Shown piece by piece: positions 8,885-15,793 of a DNA stretch of 64,000 nt; position 1 is the first letter of the stretch, and the number at the start of each line of letters is the position of its first letter. The stretch lies in assembly GCF_001078055.1 (NCBI RefSeq), contig NZ_CP010777.1:1820408-1884407 (forward strand). The letters are read 5' to 3'. The position numbers were made by a program, and so were the translations under genes. This stretch comes from Rufibacter radiotolerans (GTDB taxonomy: Bacteria; Bacteroidota; Bacteroidia; Cytophagales; Hymenobacteraceae). The notes under the pieces are model-generated. The model saw nothing but the letters and a program-made list of their open reading frames with translations. It did not search any database and was not told where the DNA came from.

Positions 8885-9916
8885 ATGGTAACTATAGCAA
8901 TCATTTTAGGGGTAGTAGCGCTGGCCTTTGCCGCCTTTGCCCTTTATAGAATAGGCTCTCTCTCCAACCGGATAAGCCGCCTGAATGAAAAGATCAACAA
9001 TCTGGACCAAAAGCTGCAAGAAGCCAAAGGCCAGTTAGCCAGATCTGGCAGAAACCAGCCACAACAGGTTTCGGCTAAGGTTCCCCAGGACAAACCAACC
9101 CGCCAAAGCCAGACGGCACCGCAGGAGCCACGGCAAAAGCAACAAGGCCAGCAACCCGGGAGAGGTCAGCAGCCCCAGGAGGGAAGAGTTAATACCCCGC
9201 AGCAAGAGCCCCAGGGCCAGGCGCAACAAGGCCGTCAGCCACGTCAGCCGCAGCAGGGACAAGCGGCTCAACCCGCACAGCAACCTCGTCAACCGCAGCA
9301 ACAGCAACAACAGCAGCCTCAACAACCAAATCAACCAAGGCAGAATCAGCCGCGGCAAGGAGCGGTGAACGCGCCTGAACAAGCTGGACAACAAGCACCA
9401 CAACAGCAACAACAGAAGAAAAGAAGAGAAGGTCAACCCAGAAACCCTATGAACCCAACAGAAGGACAACCAGCCCAAAATCAACCCCGGCCAAACCAAT
9501 CGGCCTCCCTGGGTTCAGACCTGGTAGGCAGTGATCTCTTGTCTGAGCTGACCAGCCAGCAAGCCCCGGAACAAGTTCAACCGCAGGAGCCACAGAGCAA
9601 AACGGCTTTCGCCATTATCCCGGAAGACGGTGTAATTAAGCAGCACCAACTGCAGCAGCGCCCAGATTCTGACAGTTACCTGGAAATTGACAATCCCGCC
9701 GGAAGCAACAGCAACGCTACCGCTTACCGGTTTAACCTTTCGGGCAACCAGGCCTTCGTGATCTCACAAGGAATGGACCGTCTGGAGAATGCTTTTTCCT
9801 TTGAGAAACCCACCAACCGCCAGGTAAGCCAGATTGTGCAGCAGGGCGATGGGCTGTTGACCAAAGTAGGCAACGGCTGGAAAATAGAACGGAAGGCCCG
9901 GATTGATTTCCGCTAA
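8885..9916 (+). CDS. membrane-anchored Gln/Pro-rich protein with C-terminal globular domain
   Basis: 343 residues. Residues 2-22 form one hydrophobic helix (IAIILGVVALAFAAFAL), followed by a coiled-coil stretch (about 28-55), then about 170 residues of low-complexity Gln/Pro/Arg/Gly sequence with polyglutamine runs, and a compact C-terminal part (about 238-343) of mixed strands and helices that resembles no family I know. The layout is a tethered domain on a flexible arm, with the N-out/C-in orientation uncertain. It lies between the actin-like gene (82 bases) and the MotA-like gene (201 bases). The repeat-rich middle is likely to vary in length between strains. Function unknown. Confidence 0.7.
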   Translation: MVTIAIILGVVALAFAAFALYRIGSLSNRISRLNEKINNLDQKLQEAKGQLARSGRNQPQQVSAKVPQDKPTRQSQTAPQEPRQKQQGQQPGRGQQPQEGRVNTPQQEPQGQAQQGRQPRQPQQGQAAQPAQQPRQPQQQQQQQPQQPNQPRQNQPRQGAVNAPEQAGQQAPQQQQQKKRREGQPRNPMNPTEGQPAQNQPRPNQSASLGSDLVGSDLLSELTSQQAPEQVQPQEPQSKTAFAIIPEDGVIKQHQLQQRPDSDSYLEIDNPAGSNSNATAYRFNLSGNQAFVISQGMDRLENAFSFEKPTNRQVSQIVQQGDGLLTKVGNGWKIERKARIDFR

Positions 9917-9934
9917 TTTGCATTGATTTCAAGG

Positions 9935-9970
9935 AAAGCAGGTCGGGTGTAATGCCAGGCCTGCTTTTGT
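9935..9970 (+). terminator. hairpin after the Gln/Pro-rich gene
   Basis: AAAGCAGG (9935-9942) and CCTGCTTT (9960-9967) pair perfectly over 8 bases with a T-rich tail, about 18 bases after the stop codon. It fits a weak intrinsic terminator and would separate the motor gene pair into its own transcription unit or lower read-through to it. Confidence 0.45.
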
Positions 9971-10084
9971 TGCGCCTGACCGTTTTTGGGCCGTTTTTAG
10001 AAAAACAGGCTCAAAACAGAAATAAGGTCAATTACCTTTTAAAATGATAAATCATTGCCCCTGTTTTAATTAACCTAGGGCGCT

Positions 10085-10092
10085 TATCTTTA
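10085..10092 (+). promoter_or_regulatory. possible -7 element for the motor gene pair
   Basis: TATCTTTA matches seven of eight positions of TAnnTTTG and lies 17 bases after a TTTT that could serve as a -33 element. The motor gene starts at 10118. The match is imperfect and the call is tentative. Confidence 0.3.
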
Positions 10093-10117
10093 TCCTTCAT
10101 TTAACACACGCACTACC

Positions 10118-11848
10118 ATGTTAGGTATTTTCTTTTTAGAGGCTTTTCTGATTCTGATAATCCTGGGTTACCAGCTGTTTATCTACCGGGCCAATAAAAG
10201 AAAGATTGCAGCCGTGGAAGACCTCTTCCCGGAGGAGGGGCAACTGGCTATTCAGGAGCACATGCTGGAGACCGCCAAGTCTTCTGGCCGGAACCCCATG
10301 CCGCCTGAGCAAGTGTGGGCACACCTAATCAAAGCTCAGCCCTTTCGGGAATATTCCCCTACCAACCCCGTCTTGAAACGCATTCTAGCCGTGGGCGATG
10401 ACCAGTTGCAGATTGAGGTAAAAGGTGGCACCGTACCGCTTTACGCCATCAGCAAAGAGCGTTTTCAGCAGTTACTGGCCAAAGGCAACATCTTTCTGGA
10501 GGAGGGCGGTTCTGAAGCCTGGGACGAACCAAGGGTGCTGTCTGGGGAGATGATGACCATTGACCTGATTGAGGCCCGTAAACCGTCGCCCACGTTTCAG
10601 AAGATCCTGCACAATACCAATGAGTACCTGCGCCTGAACAAAGGAGCCGCCGCCGATTTTGAGATCCTCAAAGACGTGTCTGAGCGGTACGCCGATGCCC
10701 AGGACGATGAGGTGCAGTCCACCATTGCCACCCCGCTGTACGTGGGTTTGCTGGGTACCTTTTCGGGGGTGATCATTGGCTTGTCCAGCCTTATCTGGTC
10801 TGGGAGCCAGGCCGAGGGTTCTGCCTTTATCACCGATGAGAACATCCCGTCGTTCCTGTTTGGGGTCTTGATTGCCATGACCGGCAGTTTTCTGGGGCTA
10901 CTGCTGACCTTGATGGGCAACAACGCCCTCAAGAATGCCCGTAGCACCCGCGACCGGCTCAAGAACGAATATTACACCTTCCTGCAAACCCACCTGCTGC
11001 CTAAGCTGAACTCAGATATGGCCGCCAGCCTGGGCAACCTCAAATCGGTGCTGGATTCTTTTAACCGCGATTTCCTGGACAAGATCCTGGGCTTTCGGCC
11101 AATTGTAGAGACGCTCACCGAAAACATCAGCATTCAGAAAGACTTTATCCAGAAACTGGACCAGATTGGCTTCACGCAGATGGCCAACGCCAATCTGCAG
11201 GTCTTTGACAAGATCAAGGAAAGCGAGCGCCTGTTCATGAACTTCCTGCAGTACCAGGAGGCCTTGAATGAATCTGTGCGGCAAGGCGGGGAACTTACGC
11301 AAAACATCTCACAGGTGCTGGGTCGGCTTACGTCACTGCAGGAAGGCTTTGACAAGGTGCCAGGCTACCTGCAACAGCATGACGAGAACATTCAACGGCA
11401 AATCCATTTCTTTGACCGCCACGAACAGGACCTGGACAGCATCGCGCAGCGCACCGAGCAGTATTTTGACAAAGCCGCCCTTCGGCTTACCGATCTGATG
11501 GAAGCCCGCCTGCAGCACCAGGAACGCGATGCCCAGAATGCCTATGAGAAGTGGCAGGAACATTTCAGGCGGCTCAACGAGGATAACATTTACCAGCGCA
11601 TACTGGACTATATGCGGCCCTTTGAGAACCTGCAACAGCAGCAGGAACGGCTGGGCACCCAACAGCAAGTACTGGCTGGGCAGATCAACCAGACCAATGA
11701 CCGGCTGCTCCAAAAAATAGAGGAAGACGCGCAGATCCAACAGCAACTGCTCAAGCAACTGGCCACCCTGAACGCTAATCTGGAGAAGAGCATGGAGCCA
11801 GGACCTATCAAGGCGGCTATGGGTAAGATTTTCGGGACCAAACGGTAA
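10118..11848 (+). CDS. MotA/TolQ/ExbB-like proton-channel subunit with long coiled-coil tail (ZorA-like)
   Basis: 576-residue inner-membrane protein. One N-terminal helix (about 4-23) is followed by a cytoplasmic segment of about 180 residues, then two closely spaced helices at about 205-228 (TPLYVGLLGTFSGVIIGL) and 242-266 (IPSFLFGVLIAMTGSFLGLLL) with the Gly/Thr/Ala pattern of MotA/TolQ/ExbB stator subunits. Residues about 290-570 are heptad-like, Gln/Glu/Leu-rich coiled coil. A three-helix stator with a long cytoplasmic tail is the architecture of ZorA from Zorya defence systems. It is followed 13 bases later by its MotB-like partner. Expected to form a pentamer around a dimer of that partner and to conduct ions; inferred from the family. 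Confidence 0.75.
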   Translation: MLGIFFLEAFLILIILGYQLFIYRANKRKIAAVEDLFPEEGQLAIQEHMLETAKSSGRNPMPPEQVWAHLIKAQPFREYSPTNPVLKRILAVGDDQLQIEVKGGTVPLYAISKERFQQLLAKGNIFLEEGGSEAWDEPRVLSGEMMTIDLIEARKPSPTFQKILHNTNEYLRLNKGAAADFEILKDVSERYADAQDDEVQSTIATPLYVGLLGTFSGVIIGLSSLIWSGSQAEGSAFITDENIPSFLFGVLIAMTGSFLGLLLTLMGNNALKNARSTRDRLKNEYYTFLQTHLLPKLNSDMAASLGNLKSVLDSFNRDFLDKILGFRPIVETLTENISIQKDFIQKLDQIGFTQMANANLQVFDKIKESERLFMNFLQYQEALNESVRQGGELTQNISQVLGRLTSLQEGFDKVPGYLQQHDENIQRQIHFFDRHEQDLDSIAQRTEQYFDKAALRLTDLMEARLQHQERDAQNAYEKWQEHFRRLNEDNIYQRILDYMRPFENLQQQQERLGTQQQVLAGQINQTNDRLLQKIEEDAQIQQQLLKQLATLNANLEKSMEPGPIKAAMGKIFGTKR

Positions 11849-11861
11849 GCGCCCCAGTACC

Positions 11862-12524
11862 ATGAACAAAGAAAACAGAGATTTCTTCTGGCCCAGTTAT
11901 GTAGACCTCATGACCGTGCTCTTTTTGGTAATGCTGGTCCTTTTTATCCTGAGCTTTAAAATGTTCCGGGACAAGGCAGCCGAGAACGAGCGGAATATTG
12001 CCCAACTGCAGGTAGAAGTACAAGAGAAACGGAAGCTGGACGAGATTAAAGCCGCTCTTTCACGTTTGGAAGGTAAGTACTTTACTTACAATGAGAAGTA
12101 TAAGCGACATGAGTTATTGGTAGACGTGATTTTCCCCCAGAGTAGCGCCGAGATTCCGGCCCGGGCATTGCAGCCTTTGCGGCAGGCAGGCATTGAGCTG
12201 AGCAAGGTGGTGAACTCCATTAAAGACCAGGAAGTAAAGTATCTTATTGTAATAGATGGCCGGGCCGCCAGTTTCCCCAGAGGAGATTCCCGCAACATCA
12301 CCCAGCGGGAATACGCCTTAGAGCTTAGCTACAAAAGGGCCTTGGCCTTACTACAGTTCTGGCGCAATGCTGGTATCAAATTCCCAAAAAACCGCATTGA
12401 GTTGATTGCCTCCGGCAGCGGGTTTGAAGGCGCCGGCCGAACTGGAGATACCCGCGACCGGCGCTTCGTGATTCAAATTCTGCCAAAAGTGGGGGCCCTG
12501 GAAACCCGGCGGATTACCAGGTAG
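11862..12524 (+). CDS. MotB/OmpA-like stator partner (ZorB-like)
   Basis: 220 residues. A short cytoplasmic N-terminus leads into a single TM helix (about 13-32) that contains Asp15 in the motif SYVDLMTVLF, matching the ion-carrying Asp of MotB and ZorB. A coiled-coil linker (40-70) is followed by an OmpA-like peptidoglycan-binding domain (about 80-212) with IDGRA, LSYKRAL and a closing RRFVIQI strand, the usual NxxLSxxRA and RR-V landmarks. It would anchor the motor in the cell wall. The ATG is 13 bases after the MotA-like stop, so translation is probably coupled. A strong bidirectional terminator follows at 12578-12625. Confidence 0.8.
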   Translation: MNKENRDFFWPSYVDLMTVLFLVMLVLFILSFKMFRDKAAENERNIAQLQVEVQEKRKLDEIKAALSRLEGKYFTYNEKYKRHELLVDVIFPQSSAEIPARALQPLRQAGIELSKVVNSIKDQEVKYLIVIDGRAASFPRGDSRNITQREYALELSYKRALALLQFWRNAGIKFPKNRIELIASGSGFEGAGRTGDTRDRRFVIQILPKVGALETRRITR

Positions 12525-12577
12525 AATCCTGGTCTGTTTTTACAAAAAGTAATTTGTTCTTTGTTTCCTTAAATGAG

Positions 12578-12625
12578 AAAAGCGTTTCGGGCCTGTTTTC
12601 TTAAAAACAGGCCCGAAACGCTTTT
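12578..12625. terminator. long palindrome, bidirectional terminator, GCCTGTTTT family
   Basis: Nearly perfect inverted repeat: AAAAGCGTTTCGGGCCTGTT on the left arm, its complement on the right, loop of about 3-4 bases, T-tract on both sides. It separates the convergent motor gene (plus strand) and the barrel gene (minus strand). It shares the GCCTGTTTT/AAAACAGGC core seen at many other gene ends in the window. Confidence 0.7.
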
Positions 12626-12725
12626 TGGCTTCTTGCTAAACTTAACTTTGATTCCTTAAAGTGTTGAAGGGTGTTTTACCCAAATTACTGAATCTTAGTT
12701 TAGGGCTATTTTAGGGAAAACACCC

Positions 12726-13898
12726 TTAAAACGCCTCGGCGAAGGAGAAGTAAATGTACATGCCCTGGTTAGAGAAAGCCACGTCGCCGCGCACCACCAT
12801 GCCTTCATTATTCAGTTTGTAGCGTACGCCGCCACCTCCAGTTAAATGGAAACGGTTAAAGGAAAGGTCATTCGTGCCTGGGGCTACCTGGCCAGCACCG
12901 CCAAAAACGGCTCCGCCAAAGCGCCAAAAAAGAGGAAACCGGTAATCGGCCTGGGCCACCAGCGCGTTTTCATCTCTGAACCGGCCTTCCAGCAAGCCCC
13001 GCATCACAAACACCCCGCCAATAGGCGACAAGAACTGAAAAGGGGTATTACCGGTGGTAAAGGTGTAAAGTCCCTGCACCGCCAGCACGCCCGGGCCGAA
13101 GCCAGACATGTATTTGCGGAGGTCTATCTTGTAACGGGCGAAGTTATTATCGCTGCCCATGAATTTCTGAAAAAATACGGCCGACAATTGGTGGTAACCT
13201 CCCTTGGTAGGGGTGAACAAATTGTCGCGGCTATCATAGATCAGGACCGGTCCCAGCCCTGAAGCGATCGTTCCTTCGCTGCCCAGGATACCGTCACTGT
13301 CTAATTGCCCTTCTGGAGTCACCTTCGGGATGTCTTCTTTTTTAAATTCATAGCGCCCCCCCAGGTAAACTTTTTGCGTAATTTTCTGCTCATACTGGGC
13401 ATTGGCGTTAAAGGTGCGGCTGGTGTAATCTTCCTCGGCATCATCTGGCGTGTCATTGCCAATCCCGAAGAAAAAGTACGGGTAATCATTATACTCCAGC
13501 AACCCGGAGAAATGCCGGGCATTGTGCTTGCGCCATACATCGGCGGTAAAGGCCGTCAGGATCTGCTTTCTGGTGGTATAGATGAGCGTAGGTGAATAGG
13601 AGGTAGGCCTGTCGGTAGGCAAATGACCGGCCTGCTTGCGAACGTGAATTAGTTTCACCCCAAACCCGAACTGTGTCTCAGGTGTGTAATACGCCACCGG
13701 GAAAATATTCCATTTCTTGGTAGCGGGCGCCACCGAATCTGTCTGGGTTGGCATCTCTACCTTGAGAGAAGTAGTATCAACCGGTATGACGCGGGCCGTA
13801 TCTACGGGGATCACCCGCGAGGTATCCTGCGTGATTTGCGCAAAAGAGAATTGGCTGGTCGCCAGGAGGGCTATGCCTACAAGTAGTTTTGTTTTCAA
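12726..13898 (-). CDS. Omp85/BamA-type surface-antigen outer-membrane barrel
   Basis: 390 residues with a signal peptide (KLLVGIALLATSQFSFAQ). A short linker carries a repeated RVIPVDT motif, then from about residue 65 the sequence alternates strands and turns as in the Bac_surface_Ag (D15/BamA C-terminal) barrel: YTPETQFGFGVKL, YDSRDNLFTPTKGGYHQL and a terminal aromatic (FSFAEAF) that fits a BAM-recognised last strand. There are no POTRA domains, so this is a short barrel-only member of unknown substrate. The start is TTG: no in-frame ATG lies between it and the upstream region, and the signal peptide needs it. Confidence 0.8.
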   Translation of the reverse strand: MKTKLLVGIALLATSQFSFAQITQDTSRVIPVDTARVIPVDTTSLKVEMPTQTDSVAPATKKWNIFPVAYYTPETQFGFGVKLIHVRKQAGHLPTDRPTSYSPTLIYTTRKQILTAFTADVWRKHNARHFSGLLEYNDYPYFFFGIGNDTPDDAEEDYTSRTFNANAQYEQKITQKVYLGGRYEFKKEDIPKVTPEGQLDSDGILGSEGTIASGLGPVLIYDSRDNLFTPTKGGYHQLSAVFFQKFMGSDNNFARYKIDLRKYMSGFGPGVLAVQGLYTFTTGNTPFQFLSPIGGVFVMRGLLEGRFRDENALVAQADYRFPLFWRFGGAVFGGAGQVAPGTNDLSFNRFHLTGGGGVRYKLNNEGMVVRGDVAFSNQGMYIYFSFAEAF

Positions 13899-14210
13899 AG
13901 AAAGGTTGTTTTCGGTTTGGGACTCTATACGTACTCTGCTGAATTTATATATAATAAATGTAATTTACTATTCAAAATTTGGCTGAGGCAAGCTGTAATG
14001 CATTTCTGTTTTCAATCGTTTCGCCTCAGTTCCTAATTTAAAGACGGGTAATTGGACGGATTTTACCTTTTCTGAAAGGTAGCACAGTATTTGCATTGCT
14101 CCTTTCTAAGTGATGGATTAGAGTATTTTTGGGCAGGTTGAAAGGGTAGCCTTATAACCTTTCAACCAATTAATAGTTTTAATAGTCTTTTAAAACAAGA
14201 ATTGAGAAAC
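13899..14210. other. divergent intergenic region
   Basis: 312 bases between the barrel gene and the DUF547 gene. It holds a plus-strand -7 element (14124-14131) and a perfect 10-bp hairpin (14136-14167). The rest is AT-rich without a clear minus-strand promoter or ORF. Confidence 0.4.
14124..14167 (+). promoter_or_regulatory. promoter and 5' leader hairpin of the DUF547 gene
   Basis: TATTTTTG (14124-14131) matches TAnnTTTG exactly. Just downstream, GGTTGAAAGG (14136-14145) and CCTTTCAACC (14158-14167) form a perfect 10-bp stem that would lie at the very 5' end of the transcript. It may stabilise the message or be an operator. The -33 element is poor. Confidence 0.4.
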
Positions 14211-14969
14211 ATGAAAAAAGTAATAGGTCTGTGGTTGGTGCTGGTAGCGCTGTCTTTTACTGGGGGTGGGTTTTCCTCTGCAGTTGTTGCCCAATCAAAA
14301 CCAGTAAGCCATGCAGCCTTTGACCAGCAGCTTAAGAAATTTGTGTCGTCTAACGGCACGGTCAATTACAAGGCCTGGCGACAGGAGAGGCCAGCGTTGC
14401 AGGCTTACCTGAAACTGCTGAGTGAAAATGCCCCAAGTAGCAAATGGACCCAGCAAGAGCAGTTGGCTTACTGGATCAATGCCTACAATGCCTTTACTAT
14501 TGAGCGTATTTTAATGGACTACCCCGTTAAGAGCATCAAGGACCTTGGCGGGAAAGTCACATTCGTGAATACGGTGTGGGACCAGAAGTTCTTTAAAATT
14601 GGCGGCAAGGCGGTAGACCTAAATTACATTGAGCACAGCATCCTCCGGAAGAATTTTGAAGAACCCCGCATTCATTTCGCCATTGTCTGCGCCTCGGTTT
14701 CCTGCCCTAAACTCCGGAACGAAGCCTTTACGGCCGCCAACCTGGAGAAACAGCTGGAAAACCAAACCATCCAGTTTATCAATGACCCAACTAAAAACAA
14801 GATAACCGCTACCAAAGCCGAATTGTCTGAGATTTTCAACTGGTTCTCCGGGGACTTTAGGAAGAACGGAACGGTCTTACAGTTTGTGAACCGCTACAGC
14901 AAGATTAAAGCCAACCCCAAAGCAAAAATCAGTTACAAGGACTATAATTGGGCCTTGAACGGCATCTAG
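14211..14969 (+). CDS. DUF547 secreted protein
   Basis: 252 residues with a signal peptide (residues 1 to about 27, ending VVAQ). The mature part carries DUF547 hallmarks: LAYWINAYNAFTIERIL, the HFAIVCASVSCPKL cysteine segment and the C-terminal LSEIFNWFSGDF. DUF547 is widespread in Bacteroidota and of unknown function, possibly thiol-linked because of the conserved CxxxxC. The frame opens at a TTG at 14202; the ATG at 14211 directly before KKVIGLW is preferred. A strong terminator follows at 15016. It appears monocistronic. Confidence 0.85.
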   Translation: MKKVIGLWLVLVALSFTGGGFSSAVVAQSKPVSHAAFDQQLKKFVSSNGTVNYKAWRQERPALQAYLKLLSENAPSSKWTQQEQLAYWINAYNAFTIERILMDYPVKSIKDLGGKVTFVNTVWDQKFFKIGGKAVDLNYIEHSILRKNFEEPRIHFAIVCASVSCPKLRNEAFTAANLEKQLENQTIQFINDPTKNKITATKAELSEIFNWFSGDFRKNGTVLQFVNRYSKIKANPKAKISYKDYNWALNGI

Positions 14970-15015
14970 TTTTGCCTGGATTACCAAAAAACGGCCCTAA
15001 AACGGCTTAAAGCTT

Positions 15016-15053
15016 AACCAAAGCCCCGTAACTGCGGGGCTTTGGTTTTTTTT
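15016..15053 (+). terminator. intrinsic terminator
   Basis: AACCAAAGCCCCG and CGGGGCTTTGGTT form a perfect 13-bp stem with a 6-base loop, followed by a run of T. It ends the DUF547 transcript about 45 bases after the stop and lies 16 bases upstream of the HD-domain gene start. Confidence 0.85.
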
Positions 15054-15068
15054 GGGTAATTTTCGGCG

Positions 15069-15782
15069 ATGAACCCTGAAGAATTGGTGGCAGTTACAGC
15101 CCAACATGTAGAAAGTTTATTTGCCGGCGAAGGCTCTGGCCATGACTGGTGGCATATCAGAAGGGTCTGGCAAAATGCCCTCCAGATAGGGAAGAAAGAA
15201 CAAGCTGACCTGATGGTGGTGCAACTGGGCGCCCTCCTCCATGACATTGCCGACTGGAAATTCCACCACGGGGATGAGGAGGCTGGCCCTAAGGCGGCCC
15301 AGGAATGGCTCCGGAGCCACAACGCCCCGCAGGAATTGATAAATAAGGTCTGCCAGATTGTACGGGAAGTCACTTTTAAAGGGGCCGGGGTAGATACCAC
15401 TCCCTCCACCCTGGAAGGCAAGGTAGTGCAGGACGCTGACCGCTTGGATGCCATTGGCGCCATCGGTATTGGTCGGGCGTTTGCCTACGGCGGCCATAAG
15501 GGAAGGGAAATGTACCATCCAAACCAAGCTCCGCAACTGCATGCCTCCTTTGAGGAATACAAGAAAAACCAGGCCCCTACGTTAAACCATTTTTATGAGA
15601 AGCTTTTCCTGCTCAAAGACCGCATCAACACAGTCGCCGGTCAAGAGATGGCGCAGGAACGGCACCAGTACATGCAGCAGTTTGTGCAGCAATTCTTACA
15701 GGAATGGCACGGGCCCGAGGAGGCACCTGCTGCCTTTCACTTGGAAACAAACCACCCGCAGGCGGGGGTAAAGACCGCTTGA
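15069..15782 (+). CDS. HD-domain metal-dependent phosphohydrolase
   Basis: 237 residues of the YedJ-like HD family. Metal ligands are visible: H25-D26 (GHDWWHIRRV), the HD doublet at 58-59 (LLHDIADWKF), and a downstream Asp in VQDADRLDAIGAIGI. Such proteins hydrolyse phosphate esters or nucleotides; the substrate here is unknown. It opens a plus-strand run with two M14-like genes (11 and 9 bases between genes), suggesting one operon. The C-terminal 20 residues are Pro/Glu-rich and run past the usual family end. Confidence 0.85.
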   Translation: MNPEELVAVTAQHVESLFAGEGSGHDWWHIRRVWQNALQIGKKEQADLMVVQLGALLHDIADWKFHHGDEEAGPKAAQEWLRSHNAPQELINKVCQIVREVTFKGAGVDTTPSTLEGKVVQDADRLDAIGAIGIGRAFAYGGHKGREMYHPNQAPQLHASFEEYKKNQAPTLNHFYEKLFLLKDRINTVAGQEMAQERHQYMQQFVQQFLQEWHGPEEAPAAFHLETNHPQAGVKTA

Positions 15783-15793
15783 TTTTACCTAAC

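Noticed and set aside
9035-9499. Leu/Arg-rich minus-strand ORF of 154 codons opposite the Gln/Pro-rich gene
   Set aside because: It is the antisense reading of CAG/CAA/CCx repeats, which always gives Leu/Trp/Cys-rich frames; no start context or domain.
10118-12524. Classifying the cluster as a Zorya defence system
   Set aside because: Only the ZorA/ZorB-like parts are present; ZorC, ZorD and ZorE are absent and other proteins take their place.
10118-12524. Gliding motility motor GldL/GldM
   Set aside because: The MotB-like partner is short with an OmpA-type domain and lacks the large periplasmic GldM repeats; no gldK, gldN or spr genes are nearby.
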